From Calothrix sp. 336/3 (lineage in GTDB: Bacteria > Cyanobacteriota > Cyanobacteriia > Cyanobacteriales > Nostocaceae), in assembly GCF_000734895.2 (NCBI RefSeq), contig NZ_CP011382.1:2582700-2646699 (forward strand): a stretch of DNA of 64,000 nucleotides, given 5' to 3'. The number at the start of each line of letters is the position of its first letter. Position 1 is the stretch's first letter. Below, one piece after another: positions 9,121-17,383 of this stretch. Under the pieces are notes generated by a model. It ran no database searches. It was given only the letters and a program-made list of their open reading frames with translations, and was not told where the DNA came from. Position numbers and translations under genes: made by a program.

Positions 9121-9930
9121 ATGTTGAGTGAAAAGTTAGAACAGCTTCAAGCAATTTTCGCAGAAATGGGGCAAGCTTTAATTGCCTATTCTGGCGGTGT
9201 GGATAGTACTTTGGTGGCAAAGGTAGCCTATGATGTTTTAGGCGATCGCGCTTTGGCAGTCACTGCTGTTTCTCCTTCTTTGCTACCGGAGGAGTTAGAA
9301 GATGCCAAAATTCAAGCCGCAACCATTGGGATTTCCCATCAGGTGGTAAAAACTGAGGAAATGGCAAACCCAAATTACACGGCAAATCCGGTGAATCGCT
9401 GCTATTTTTGCAAGAGTGAGTTACATGATACCCTCAAACCCCTAGCCCAAAAATTAGGCTATCCCTACGTTGTTGATGGGGTGAATGCAGATGATTTACA
9501 AGATTATCGCCCAGGAATTCAAGCAGCAAAGGAAAGGGGAGCGCGATCGCCACTGGCAGAAGTAAGTATCACAAAAATGGAAGTTCGTCAACTATCCCAG
9601 CAATTAGGTTTACCATGGTGGGATAAACCCGCACAACCCTGTTTAAGTTCCCGTTTCCCCTATGGTGAAGAGATTACCATTGCGAAGTTGCAACGAGTCG
9701 GGAGAGCGGAAATTTACCTGCGTCAATTGGGGTGGCAAAATCTTCGTGTACGTTCAGAAGTTGACACTGCCAGAATTGAACTACCACCGGAAAAAATTAC
9801 TGAATTCGTCGTTAATACCAACCTACCGGAGGTTGTCAGCAAGTTTCAAGAACTAGGTTTTCTTTATGTCACCCTCGACTTAGAAGGTTATCGCAGTGGC
9901 AAGTTAAACCGGGTTTTACAGGTTCAGTAA
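9121..9930 (+). CDS. larE: ATP-dependent sacrificial sulfur transferase LarE
   Basis: LarE donates its own cysteine sulfur to build the nickel-pincer nucleotide cofactor. An N-terminal PP-loop is visible (AYSGGVDSTLVAKVAYD), followed by RCYFCKSEL and the motif PAQPCLSSRFPYG, whose cysteine (about C174) is at the position of the sacrificial cysteine of Lactiplantibacillus LarE. The frame is open from a GTG at 9100, but the ATG at 9121 (MLSEKLEQLQAIF) matches family N-termini and has GGGAT before it. larB and larC are not in the window. The next genes are the arsenic cluster on the same strand, after a 184 bp gap with its own regulatory sites. Confidence 0.92.
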   Translation: MLSEKLEQLQAIFAEMGQALIAYSGGVDSTLVAKVAYDVLGDRALAVTAVSPSLLPEELEDAKIQAATIGISHQVVKTEEMANPNYTANPVNRCYFCKSELHDTLKPLAQKLGYPYVVDGVNADDLQDYRPGIQAAKERGARSPLAEVSITKMEVRQLSQQLGLPWWDKPAQPCLSSRFPYGEEITIAKLQRVGRAEIYLRQLGWQNLRVRSEVDTARIELPPEKITEFVVNTNLPEVVSKFQELGFLYVTLDLEGYRSGKLNRVLQVQ

Positions 9931-10016
9931 ATTTTGGGTTGGAAAACAACCTCAGGGGCGATCGCCGACTGTGGAGTCTACTGTCGGAGGAATCAACATG
10001 ATTATTTTTGTTACGT

Positions 10017-10032
10017 ATCAAATTTAATTGAT
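10017..10032. promoter_or_regulatory. ArsR/SmtB-type box 1 (ATCAA-N6-TTGAT)
   Basis: ATCAAATTTAATTGAT is an exact ATCAA-N6-TTGAT inverted repeat, within the longer palindrome TATCAA-ATTTAA-TTGATA (10016-10033). As I recall it, this is the signature described for ArsR-family operators, including the arsBHC promoter of Synechocystis. It lies 82 bp before the first gene of the arsenic cluster. Confidence 0.65.
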
Positions 10033-10070
10033 ATATTTTTGTGAATATGTAGTAAAGTTATCTCTAACGA

Positions 10071-10086
10071 ATCAATTTTTTTTGAA
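10071..10086. promoter_or_regulatory. ArsR/SmtB-type box 2 (ATCAA-N6-TTGAA)
   Basis: ATCAATTTTTTTTGAA matches the ArsR-type signature with one mismatch in the last base. It starts 54 bp after box 1, about five helical turns, so both sites would face the same side of the DNA. It ends 28 bp before the ATG of the PstS-like gene, a suitable place for repression. Confidence 0.5.
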
Positions 10087-10114
10087 ATGATAAATGCGTG
10101 ACTAGGTAAAGTCA

Positions 10115-11167
10115 ATGAACGCAAATATGAAAAATATAGCTTTCACATTGGGGATGCTGGTTTTGGCAACCAGCTGCGTGAGTCAATCCGACACCACCAA
10201 ACAAACGCAATCATCACCAGCAGTCAGGGAAGTTGCGACATCCGAAACCGTGGCGACAATCAAGATTGATGGTTCAAGTACGGTGTATCCGATTACGGAG
10301 GCGATCGCCAAGGATTTTCAGGCAGATAGTCAAAATCAAACTAAACCGCAAATCAACGTCAAATTTTCTGGAACTACCGCCGGATTTGAGAAATTCTGTG
10401 CCGGAGAAACGGATATTAGCAATGCATCTCGTCCCATACTCCAGGCAGAGATGGCAAAATGTGACCAAAATGGTGTACGGTTTATGGAATTTCCCATTGC
10501 CTATGATGCTCTGAGTATTGCCGTGAATCCTCAAAATACCTGGGCAAAAGAGATTACCGTTACCGAACTCAAAAAACTCTGGGAACCATCAGCCCAGGGG
10601 AAAATTACCAAATGGAATCAGCTCCGTCCATCCTGGCCCGATCGCCCGATTAATTTATACGGTGCTGGGGACAAATCAGGTACATTTGACTACTTCACAG
10701 AGGCGATCGTTGGGAAGTCACGAGCTAGCCGTAGCGATTACACCGCCAGCGAAGACGATAATAGTTTAGTGAGGGGAATTAGCCAAGACCCCAATGCCCT
10801 AGGTTATTTTGGCTACGCTTACTACGAAGAAAACCAAGCCAAAATCAAAGTTTTACCAGTAAATAATATCCTTCCCTCCAGGGAAACCGTAGAAAAATCC
10901 CAATACCAACCCCTATCCCGTCCCCTATTTATCTATGTCAACGTTCAGTCTGCCCAAAAGAAGGCAGCAGTTAAGGAATTTGTGGAGTATTACCTGGAGA
11001 AAGCCGGGAAAAAGGTAGACACCATTGGTTATGTACCCCTACCAGCAGAAGGGTATCAATTAAACTATGTCCATTTTTCTCGGGGCAAAGTCGGTACAGT
11101 CTATGCTGGCAAGTCACAAATTGGCTTAACCATGGGCGAATTATTGCGTAGGGAAGGACAGTTCTAA
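10115..11167 (+). CDS. PstS/SphX-like phosphate-binding lipoprotein of the arsenic cluster
   Basis: A 350-residue periplasmic binding protein of the PstS family. The N-terminus is a signal peptide ending in a lipobox-like LATSC (cysteine about residue 21). Anion-binding loops are visible: GSSTVYPITEAIA (about 53-65), SGTTAGFEKFCAGETDISNASRP, and GAGDKSGTFDYFTEA. AGGTAAAG lies before the ATG. It heads a same-strand cluster with arsenate-detoxification genes and is preceded by two ArsR-type boxes rather than by a visible Pho box. I infer that it binds phosphate, arsenate or both to serve this cluster. It could instead be an ordinary phosphate-uptake protein. No pstC, pstA or pstB is nearby. Confidence 0.85.
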   Translation: MNANMKNIAFTLGMLVLATSCVSQSDTTKQTQSSPAVREVATSETVATIKIDGSSTVYPITEAIAKDFQADSQNQTKPQINVKFSGTTAGFEKFCAGETDISNASRPILQAEMAKCDQNGVRFMEFPIAYDALSIAVNPQNTWAKEITVTELKKLWEPSAQGKITKWNQLRPSWPDRPINLYGAGDKSGTFDYFTEAIVGKSRASRSDYTASEDDNSLVRGISQDPNALGYFGYAYYEENQAKIKVLPVNNILPSRETVEKSQYQPLSRPLFIYVNVQSAQKKAAVKEFVEYYLEKAGKKVDTIGYVPLPAEGYQLNYVHFSRGKVGTVYAGKSQIGLTMGELLRREGQF

Positions 11168-11368
11168 GTGATTGCAGATTAATTCGGTGTTGATTTTGAC
11201 AGCCCATTGGAGCCGGGAAAACCCACCGATGGAATTTCCCAAGATTTTGAGAGAAAGATAATACATAAGCTGTAGGTGAGCTGGTTTGCTGGTGTCGGGA
11301 AACCTGCCACCACCACTGGGTTATCAGCATACCAAGGATTTTACGAACATAGTTATGCAAAAAGTAGG

Positions 11369-11387
11369 GTAAATACTCAGTATTTAC
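11369..11387. promoter_or_regulatory. Inverted repeat GTAAATAC-TCA-GTATTTAC before gap
   Basis: A perfect 8-3-8 inverted repeat centred about 63 bp before the GAPDH start. The region between the PstS-like gene and gap is 273 bp and otherwise non-coding, so this may be an internal operator or promoter element. The binding protein is unknown. Confidence 0.45.
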
Positions 11388-11440
11388 GTAAATTTTGGCA
11401 TTTCTAAATAGGTTGAACATCAGGAAGATTAGGTAAATAC

Positions 11441-12454
11441 ATGAGTATTCGTGTTGGTATCAATGGATTTGGTAGAATCGGCAGACTGGCTTTGCGAGCT
11501 GCATGGAACTACTCGGAAATCGAGTTTGCCCATATTAACGAAGTTAAAGGTGGGGCAGTTACAGCAGCCCACTTGCTCAAATTTGATTCCGTTCACGGAC
11601 GTTGGACGCAAGAAGTAGAAGCTGGGGAAGATCGCATTCTGATTGACGGCAAACCCATAACTTTTAGCGAATATTCCCAACCTGGTGAGGTTCCTTGGGA
11701 AGAACTGGGTGTAGATATAGTCTTGGAATGCTCAGGAAAGTTTAGAACCACCGAAACCCTTGACCCTTATTTCAAGCGAGGAGTCAGGAAGGTAATTGTG
11801 GCTGCTCCAGTCAAGAAAGGAGCCCTAAATATTGTCATGGGAGTTAATAACCATCTTTACCAACCCGAAGAACACCATCTTCTCACGGCTGCTTCTTGTA
11901 CAACAAATTGTTTGGCTCCAGTTGTTAAGGTAATTCATCAAGGTTTGGGAATTAAGCATGGAATTATTACCACAATCCATGACAACACTAACACTCAAAC
12001 CATTGTTGATGCCCCCCATAAAGATTTACGTCGAGCCAGAGCTACTAGTTTATCTTTAATCCCCACCACCACGGGTTCAGCAACCGCGATCGGGTTAATT
12101 TACCCGGAGTTGAATGGTAAGTTGAATGGTTTAGCTGTGCGAGTACCTTTACTCAATGCGTCTCTAACAGATTGTGTCTTTGAAGTCAACAGACCAACTA
12201 CCGTCGAAGAAGTGAATGCTTTGCTGAAAGCAGCTTCCGAGCAGGAACCCCTCCAAGGAATTTTGGGTTATGAGGAGCGTCCTTTAGTCTCCATAGATTA
12301 TAAAGATGACCCGCGCTCTGCCATCATCGATGCCCTGTCAACAATGGTGGTCAACGAGACGCAGGTAAAAATTCTTGCCTGGTATGACAATGAGTGGGGT
12401 TATTCCAACCGGATGGTGGAACTGGCTTGTCAGGTGGCTACGAGTCTGAAGTGA
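11441..12454 (+). CDS. ArsJ-associated glyceraldehyde-3-phosphate dehydrogenase
   Basis: A 337-residue type I GAPDH with the N-terminal NAD-binding motif [10 protein letters not shown], catalytic C153 in ASCTTNC and histidine H180 in [10 protein letters not shown]. In arsenic operons this enzyme uses arsenate instead of phosphate to form 1-arseno-3-phosphoglycerate, which ArsJ exports. The variant [17 protein letters not shown] sequence and the adjacent arsJ gene separate it from the glycolytic and Calvin-cycle GAPDHs. AGGAAGATTAGG precedes the start. It sits 183 bp before arsJ. Confidence 0.9.
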   Translation: MSIRVGINGFGRIGRLALRAAWNYSEIEFAHINEVKGGAVTAAHLLKFDSVHGRWTQEVEAGEDRILIDGKPITFSEYSQPGEVPWEELGVDIVLECSGKFRTTETLDPYFKRGVRKVIVAAPVKKGALNIVMGVNNHLYQPEEHHLLTAASCTTNCLAPVVKVIHQGLGIKHGIITTIHDNTNTQTIVDAPHKDLRRARATSLSLIPTTTGSATAIGLIYPELNGKLNGLAVRVPLLNASLTDCVFEVNRPTTVEEVNALLKAASEQEPLQGILGYEERPLVSIDYKDDPRSAIIDALSTMVVNETQVKILAWYDNEWGYSNRMVELACQVATSLK

Positions 12455-12512
12455 GCTTGGTTGCTGCTTTTTCTGGGAACTGAATTTATCTAGTGGCTGG
12501 GAAATAAATGAT

Positions 12513-12540
12513 GTATGCAGAAATATTAGTAACTGCATAC
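12513..12540. promoter_or_regulatory. Inverted repeat GTATGCAG-N12-CTGCATAC between gap and arsJ
   Basis: Perfect 8 bp arms separated by 12 nt lie in the 183 bp spacer. There is no following T-run, so it is not a standard terminator. It could be an operator or an mRNA processing hairpin. Confidence 0.4.
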
Positions 12541-12637
12541 GTCAATAGATATACGTAAAGCTTAACTTCTGCGAAAACCTTGTAGTCTGCAAATTTTTCC
12601 AAACCCTCTGCCGACCTTGTTATCACCTGATTAACCT

Positions 12638-13900
12638 ATGAGTTCCACAACTGCTTCTAGTAATAATTTTCAGAATTATATTCTGGTGACGTTAGCTTAT
12701 TGGGGGTTCACCATTACCGATGGTGCCCTACGAATGTTGGTGTTACTCTACTTCAACAAAATTGGTTATACTCCCATCCAAATTGCTTCTTTATTCCTGT
12801 TTTATGAAGTTTTTGGTATTGTCACCAACTTTTTAGGAGGTTGGATTGGTTCTCAGTTTGGACTGAAATTAACCCTTTATAGTGGCATTGGACTACAGAT
12901 TTTTTCCCTAATCATGTTGTCTATGCTTAACCCTGGTTGGGCACAGTGGATTGCTGTAAGTTATGTCATGGTGGCACAGGCATTTTCTGGTATTGCCAAA
13001 GATTTAACTAAGATGAGTACCAAAAGTGCCATTCGCTTAGTTGTGCCCCAGGATGCCCAATCTTCATTGTTTAAGTGGGTAGCAATTCTTACAGGTTCCA
13101 AGAATGCCCTTAAGGGGGTTGGTTTTTTTGTTGGTAGTGCATTGCTGGGTGGATTTGGCTTTATTAATTCCCTGTGGATAATGGCTGCTGGACTATTGGC
13201 GATTATGTTCACGGGGATGCTATTACCCAAGGGAATGGGCAAAATCAAGAAAAAGGTGAAATTTAGCCAATTATTTTCTAAGAGCGAAGAAATCAATGTT
13301 CTCTCGGCTGCCCGATTCTTTTTATTTGGCTCCAGAGATGTGTGGTTTGTAGTTGCGTTACCTGTATTTTTACGTAGTACCTTAGGCTGGTCATTTTATC
13401 AAGTAGGTGGATTTTTGGCTTGTTGGGTAATTGGCTACGGTACTATTCAATCCCTAGCACCAACTTTGATTCAGCGATTTGGTTCTGGTCGTCCACCCCA
13501 AGCAAACACCGTCCAGTTTTGGACATTTACCCTGACTGTAGTTCCAGCAGCGATCGCGATCGCACTCCAAATGGGTGTGTCTGCTAATATCGTAATTATT
13601 GGTGGACTAATCGTTTTTGGCGTGGTATTTGCCTTTAACTCAGCAGTTCATTCTTACTTAGTGTTGGCTTTTACCGATGACGATAAGGTGGCGCTCAACG
13701 TCGGATTCTACTACATGGCTAACTCTGGCGGTCGTTTAGCTGGCACTGTACTGTCTGGTTTGATGTATCAACTTTTCGGTTTGGTGGGCTGTTTGTGGAC
13801 ATCAATGTTTTTTGTCCTCGCAGCAGCACTAGTGACTTTAAAACTACCAAATCCCAAACCAAGCAAAAATATTGCCTGGAAAGCTGGAGATGGTGATTAG
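12638..13900 (+). CDS. arsJ: Organoarsenical efflux transporter ArsJ (MFS)
   Basis: A 420-residue major facilitator protein with about 11-12 membrane segments spread along its length. The start MSSTTASSNNFQNYILVTLAYWGFTITDGALRMLVLLYF contains the TDGALRMLVLL motif typical of ArsJ. ArsJ expels 1-arseno-3-phosphoglycerate, which decomposes outside to arsenate; with the neighbouring GAPDH this is a known arsenate resistance route. Its stop is 15 bp before the acr3 start, so the two are likely co-transcribed. It is distinct from sugar or drug MFS pumps by gene context and motif. Confidence 0.93.
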   Translation: MSSTTASSNNFQNYILVTLAYWGFTITDGALRMLVLLYFNKIGYTPIQIASLFLFYEVFGIVTNFLGGWIGSQFGLKLTLYSGIGLQIFSLIMLSMLNPGWAQWIAVSYVMVAQAFSGIAKDLTKMSTKSAIRLVVPQDAQSSLFKWVAILTGSKNALKGVGFFVGSALLGGFGFINSLWIMAAGLLAIMFTGMLLPKGMGKIKKKVKFSQLFSKSEEINVLSAARFFLFGSRDVWFVVALPVFLRSTLGWSFYQVGGFLACWVIGYGTIQSLAPTLIQRFGSGRPPQANTVQFWTFTLTVVPAAIAIALQMGVSANIVIIGGLIVFGVVFAFNSAVHSYLVLAFTDDDKVALNVGFYYMANSGGRLAGTVLSGLMYQLFGLVGCLWTSMFFVLAAALVTLKLPNPKPSKNIAWKAGDGD

Positions 13901-13915
13901 AAAACTGAGGTTCCC

Positions 13916-14980
13916 ATGAAAAAATCGACCTCGAAACGACTGTCCTTTCTTGACCGCTTCCTAACCTTGTGGATTTTTCTGGCAATGGCTCTAGGGGTCA
14001 GTCTGGGCTATTTTTTCCCCGGAATAGAAGCATTTATTAACCAGTTTCAAGTGGGAACAACGAACATCCCCATTGCAATTGGCTTGATTTTAATGATGTA
14101 TCCACCCTTAGCAAAGGTGCGATATGAAGAATTAGGGGATGTATTTCGTAATAGAAAAGTTCTAGCTTTGTCCCTAGTCCAAACCTGGGTGATTGCCCCG
14201 GTGCTAATGTTTACACTTGCCATTATTTTTCTACATGATTACCCAGAATATATGACTGGATTAATCATGGTGGGAATAGCTCCTTGTATTGCGATGGTAA
14301 TTGTCTGGAGTGAATTGGCTAGGGGGGATAATCAACTTACAGCTGGGTTGGTTGCCTTAAATAGTATTTTCCAAGTTCTTTTTTACAGCATTTATGCTTG
14401 GTTTTTCATCTCTGTTTTACCACCTTTATTTGGTTTAAAGGGAAGTGTTGTTAATGTTGGAATTGGAGAAGTCGCTCAAACGGTTTTTATCTATTTGGGT
14501 ATTCCCTTCCTGTCAGGATTTATTACTCGCGTTGTTTTGGTCAGAGCTAAAGGAAAGTCTTGGTATCACAATGAATTTATCCCTAAAATTAGTCCCATGA
14601 CTTTAATTGCCCTGCTATTTACCATCGTGGTGATGTTTAGCTTAAAAGGCAATTTAATTGTTCAGATACCTATGGATGTTGTGCGAATAGGGATTCCCCT
14701 AATCATCTATTTTCTGTTAATGTTTGTGGTTAGTTTTTACATGGCTTGGAAACTCAAAGCCGACTACGCCAAAGCTGCAAGTGTGGCATTTACCGCAGCA
14801 GGGAATAACTTTGAGTTAGCGATCGCAGTCAGTATTGCTGTATTTGGAATTAACTCTGGTGCTGCATTTGCTGCTGTAATTGGACCTTTAGTGGAAGTTC
14901 CTGTTTTAATTAGTTTGGTTAGTCTATCTTTTTGGTTCAAAAAGCATTTTTTTAAAGTATCAGAGCTAAATTCTATATAA
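13916..14980 (+). CDS. acr3: Arsenite efflux transporter ACR3
   Basis: A 354-residue membrane protein of the BART/ACR3 family, with about ten membrane segments. The conserved cysteine needed for arsenite transport is C124 in [19 protein letters not shown], and the second signature [18 protein letters not shown] is near the C-terminus. It pumps arsenite out of the cytoplasm. The start has TGAGG 6 nt upstream. No arsenate reductase (arsC) or arsR gene is seen in the window; they may lie elsewhere in the genome. Confidence 0.95.
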   Translation: MKKSTSKRLSFLDRFLTLWIFLAMALGVSLGYFFPGIEAFINQFQVGTTNIPIAIGLILMMYPPLAKVRYEELGDVFRNRKVLALSLVQTWVIAPVLMFTLAIIFLHDYPEYMTGLIMVGIAPCIAMVIVWSELARGDNQLTAGLVALNSIFQVLFYSIYAWFFISVLPPLFGLKGSVVNVGIGEVAQTVFIYLGIPFLSGFITRVVLVRAKGKSWYHNEFIPKISPMTLIALLFTIVVMFSLKGNLIVQIPMDVVRIGIPLIIYFLLMFVVSFYMAWKLKADYAKAASVAFTAAGNNFELAIAVSIAVFGINSGAAFAAVIGPLVEVPVLISLVSLSFWFKKHFFKVSELNSI

Positions 14981-15030
14981 AAGTCTTGCCTGCAAATCTG
15001 GAGATGGTAATGAGTAATGAATAATGAGTA

Positions 15031-15150
15031 ATACCAATTTGAAAAAACAATACGACACATAGATAAAACCCCTCCCCAGCCCCCGAAATCGGGGAGGGTG
15101 CCCGATAGGGCGGGTGGGGTATCTGTCGTAAACATTTTTTGAATCGGTAT
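15031..15150. repeat. 120 bp MITE-like palindromic element, copy 2
   Basis: Imperfect terminal inverted repeats (ATACCAATTTGAAAAAAC at the left, TTTTTTGAATCGGTAT at the right, plus internal TACGACA/TGTCGTA) bracket a GC-rich core at about 15067-15120. That core is the reverse complement of the core at 4559-4613, lacking a few bases. The outer ends are unlike those of copy 1. It sits after acr3, between the convergent acr3 and rppA genes. Confidence 0.7.
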
Positions 15151-15235
15151 AATGAGTTTGGAACTAGTAATCTATTGGATGTGGCAATTTGTAATTATCC
15201 TTAAAAGTCAGGTTAAGACAAAGTATTAAATTCAT

Positions 15236-15925
15236 CTAATCTCCCGATATTCCAAAGCGATATCCTTTACCATAAACGCTATGGATTAAGGTTGCTTCCT
15301 CTGGAGCTTCGATTTTTCGTCGTAACAATCTCACCAAGGCTGCAATCACATTACTACTGGGCTGTTCCTCATTGTGCCAGAGGTTCTGCATAATCAGATT
15401 ATGGGTTAAAAGTTGCCCAGAATTTTCCATGAAATACCGTAATAATTGACTCTCTTTTTCTGATAGTTCAATTACGCGACCATGGCGATAGGCAATTTGA
15501 TTTTCTGCATCTAGTTCTATGTCTGCAACTGTTAACTTTTCTCCATTTGTGTCTGGTAACTGCAAACCAGAACGGCGTAATAATGCTCGCACCCGTGCTA
15601 ATAATTCTCGTAATTCAAAAGGTTTAATCAGGTAATCATCTGCTCCTGCATCCAAACCAGCAACCCGATCATCGAGAGTATCCTTTGCTGTCAGGAAGAG
15701 AACCGGAGTAGTCATTCCTTGACGACGCAATTCCTGACAAATTTGCAAACCTGTTTTTCCCGGCAACATCCAATCTAAAATCAGCAAATCATAATTACTG
15801 GATTGGGCTAGTTGATTTCCCCTGGTGCCATCATAGGCAGCATCCACACTATAACCTTCCCGTGTCAATAAACGGGTGAGGGGGTCTGTGAGTTCTTTTT
15901 CGTCATCTACTACCAGAATTCGCAT
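15236..15925 (-). CDS. rppA: OmpR-type response regulator, RppA/NrsR-like
   Basis: A 229-residue regulator with a receiver domain (D7/D8, phosphoacceptor D51 in LILDWMLPG, lysine in LIKPFEL) and a C-terminal winged helix (SVYGKGYRFG). The sequence resembles RppA of Synechocystis, which with RppB responds to redox state and, as NrsR, to nickel. The usual kinase RppB is not adjacent on either side, so it is an orphan here. It converges on acr3. A role in metal or arsenic control is only suggested by position. Confidence 0.8.
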   Translation of the reverse strand: MRILVVDDEKELTDPLTRLLTREGYSVDAAYDGTRGNQLAQSSNYDLLILDWMLPGKTGLQICQELRRQGMTTPVLFLTAKDTLDDRVAGLDAGADDYLIKPFELRELLARVRALLRRSGLQLPDTNGEKLTVADIELDAENQIAYRHGRVIELSEKESQLLRYFMENSGQLLTHNLIMQNLWHNEEQPSSNVIAALVRLLRRKIEAPEEATLIHSVYGKGYRFGISGD

Positions 15926-16068
15926 GGGAAAGCATCGATTGCAGAGAAGAGTTAATCGGAGACTGGATGTTACAAGTCTCTATTGTATTTGCTAATAGTT
16001 AGTCTTGAAATGTCAAGTAATGTCTAGCGTTGTCTAGGTTTCATATAGGAGAGGCATTGTCTTTCAAC

Positions 16069-16515
16069 TCAGGTCGGGTTTAAATCAGTAGGAAAGCCAG
16101 GATCGCACAATTGCTCTAGGCTATAAGGGCAATATTCGGGTAGCTCTTCATAATCTAAAGGCGTTTCTTTAACCACTAAATCTAGTCCAGATTCATGAGC
16201 TTGGGTAATTGCCTCTTCCAGATAAGGCTTAAGACTAGGGTTTTCCTTCAGGAGTTGCAAAATTTCTCGCCGTTGCTCTCGAATTGCCACTCGCCAGCTT
16301 TTACTGCGCTTTTCGGGTTGGTAGTCCCACTTCAGCAAGTGCCCAATCAACACACCGAGTCGGTTTCTAAGTTCCTGTCGCTGTTGTTTTCCCAAAGACT
16401 CAATTTCCTCGACCAAATTGACAATATCCAGGTGCTTAAAATCACCCTCTTTGAGCAACTTTGACTGCTCTAACGTCCAGGCATAGAAATCAGTTTCATA
16501 GAGATTGGCTGGCAT
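16069..16515 (-). CDS. DUF29 family protein
   Basis: A 148-residue soluble protein with the opening LYETDFYAWTLEQSKLLKEG and the helical core LVEEIESLGKQQRQELRNRLGVLIGHLLKWDYQP, which define DUF29. The family is greatly expanded in cyanobacteria and has no proven function; some members lie beside mobile or toxin-antitoxin genes, but this one has no such partner. It stands alone between rppA and hisG. Confidence 0.9.
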   Translation of the reverse strand: MPANLYETDFYAWTLEQSKLLKEGDFKHLDIVNLVEEIESLGKQQRQELRNRLGVLIGHLLKWDYQPEKRSKSWRVAIREQRREILQLLKENPSLKPYLEEAITQAHESGLDLVVKETPLDYEELPEYCPYSLEQLCDPGFPTDLNPT

Positions 16516-16678
16516 TGTGTACTCCCTTGGCTTAATTCTAATCTAGCCTCTAAATAACCCCATTGATATAATTTTGAATACGACTTCTTTTTAAGAATCT
16601 CTAGTAAAAAATGCTATCTCAGGCAGCAAACCTCGGATAATGATTTTGGTGGAATAGAAAAAATAGAAAATCATTCTC

Positions 16679-17320
16679 ATGCTGACTGTCGCACTGCCAA
16701 AAGGGGAACTTCTGAAGTACAGTATTAAATTGCTGCAAAATGTTGGTATAGATTTTAGTGTCTTTTTAGACTCAGGTACAAGACAATTACAGATTACGGA
16801 TGCCAGTGGGACAGCCACAGGATTACTAGTAAGAGCGCAGGATGTTCCTGTTTATGTGGAATATGGGCAGGCACATTTGGGTATAGTTGGGTACGATGTT
16901 ATCCGTGAGAAAAAACCTCAAGTCGCACAGTTAGTTGATTTAAAGTTTGGTTATTGTCGAATGTCTGTGGCAGTGAAGGAGTCAAGTGCTTATAAAGTCC
17001 CCCTTGATTTACCTGCCCATGGACGTGTGGCATCGAAATACGTCAATTGTGCGCGGGAATATTTCCATAGCTTAGACTTACCAGTGGAAATCGTACCCCT
17101 TTCCGGCTCTGTGGAACTCGGACCCATTACAGGAATGTCAGAGGCGATCGTGGATTTAGTTTCTACGGGGCGAACATTGCGGGAAAATGGTTTGGTAGAA
17201 ATTGCCAGGTTGTACGAAAGCACTGCGAGGTTAATTGTTAACCCTTTAAGTTATCGTTTGAATCAGGATAATTTGAGTGATTTGATTGCAAAAATTAGGG
17301 ACGTGGCAGAAGCAAGTTAA
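16679..17320 (+). CDS. hisG: ATP phosphoribosyltransferase, short form
   Basis: First enzyme of histidine biosynthesis, joining ATP and PRPP. The N-terminus [20 protein letters not shown] and the PRPP-binding region [18 protein letters not shown] (about 155-172) are typical. At 213 residues it lacks the C-terminal regulatory domain of long HisG, so it should need the regulatory subunit HisZ, which is not in the window. The gene stands alone, as his genes usually do in cyanobacteria. Confidence 0.95.
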   Translation: MLTVALPKGELLKYSIKLLQNVGIDFSVFLDSGTRQLQITDASGTATGLLVRAQDVPVYVEYGQAHLGIVGYDVIREKKPQVAQLVDLKFGYCRMSVAVKESSAYKVPLDLPAHGRVASKYVNCAREYFHSLDLPVEIVPLSGSVELGPITGMSEAIVDLVSTGRTLRENGLVEIARLYESTARLIVNPLSYRLNQDNLSDLIAKIRDVAEAS

Positions 17321-17327
17321 TGTTTTG

Positions 17328-17345
17328 ACGGGCAGGGTTGCCCGT
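17328..17345. repeat. Palindromic hairpin ACGGGCA-GGGT-TGCCCGT
   Basis: A perfect 7-4-7 hairpin 7 bp after the hisG stop, between the convergent hisG and cyanophycinase-like genes. It lacks a T-run and resembles a dispersed cyanobacterial palindrome. It may still act as an mRNA 3' end. Confidence 0.55.
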
Positions 17346-17383
17346 TCCACAACACAATTATACAGAGATGTTTTCCCTCTTCC

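Noticed and set aside
9931..10114. Pho box (CTTAACCT-type repeats) before the PstS-like gene
   Set aside because: No such repeats are present; the visible symmetric sites are of the ArsR type.
10971..11420. 149-codon minus-strand frame opposite the end of the PstS-like gene
   Set aside because: It lies antisense to the conserved C-terminus of a recognised gene and has no family features.
11441..12454. Ordinary glycolytic or Calvin-cycle GAPDH
   Set aside because: It lies directly before arsJ and acr3 and has the IHDNTNTQ variant seen in ArsJ-associated enzymes.
17328..17345. Standard rho-independent terminator for hisG
   Set aside because: The hairpin has no T-run, so I list it as a palindromic repeat instead.
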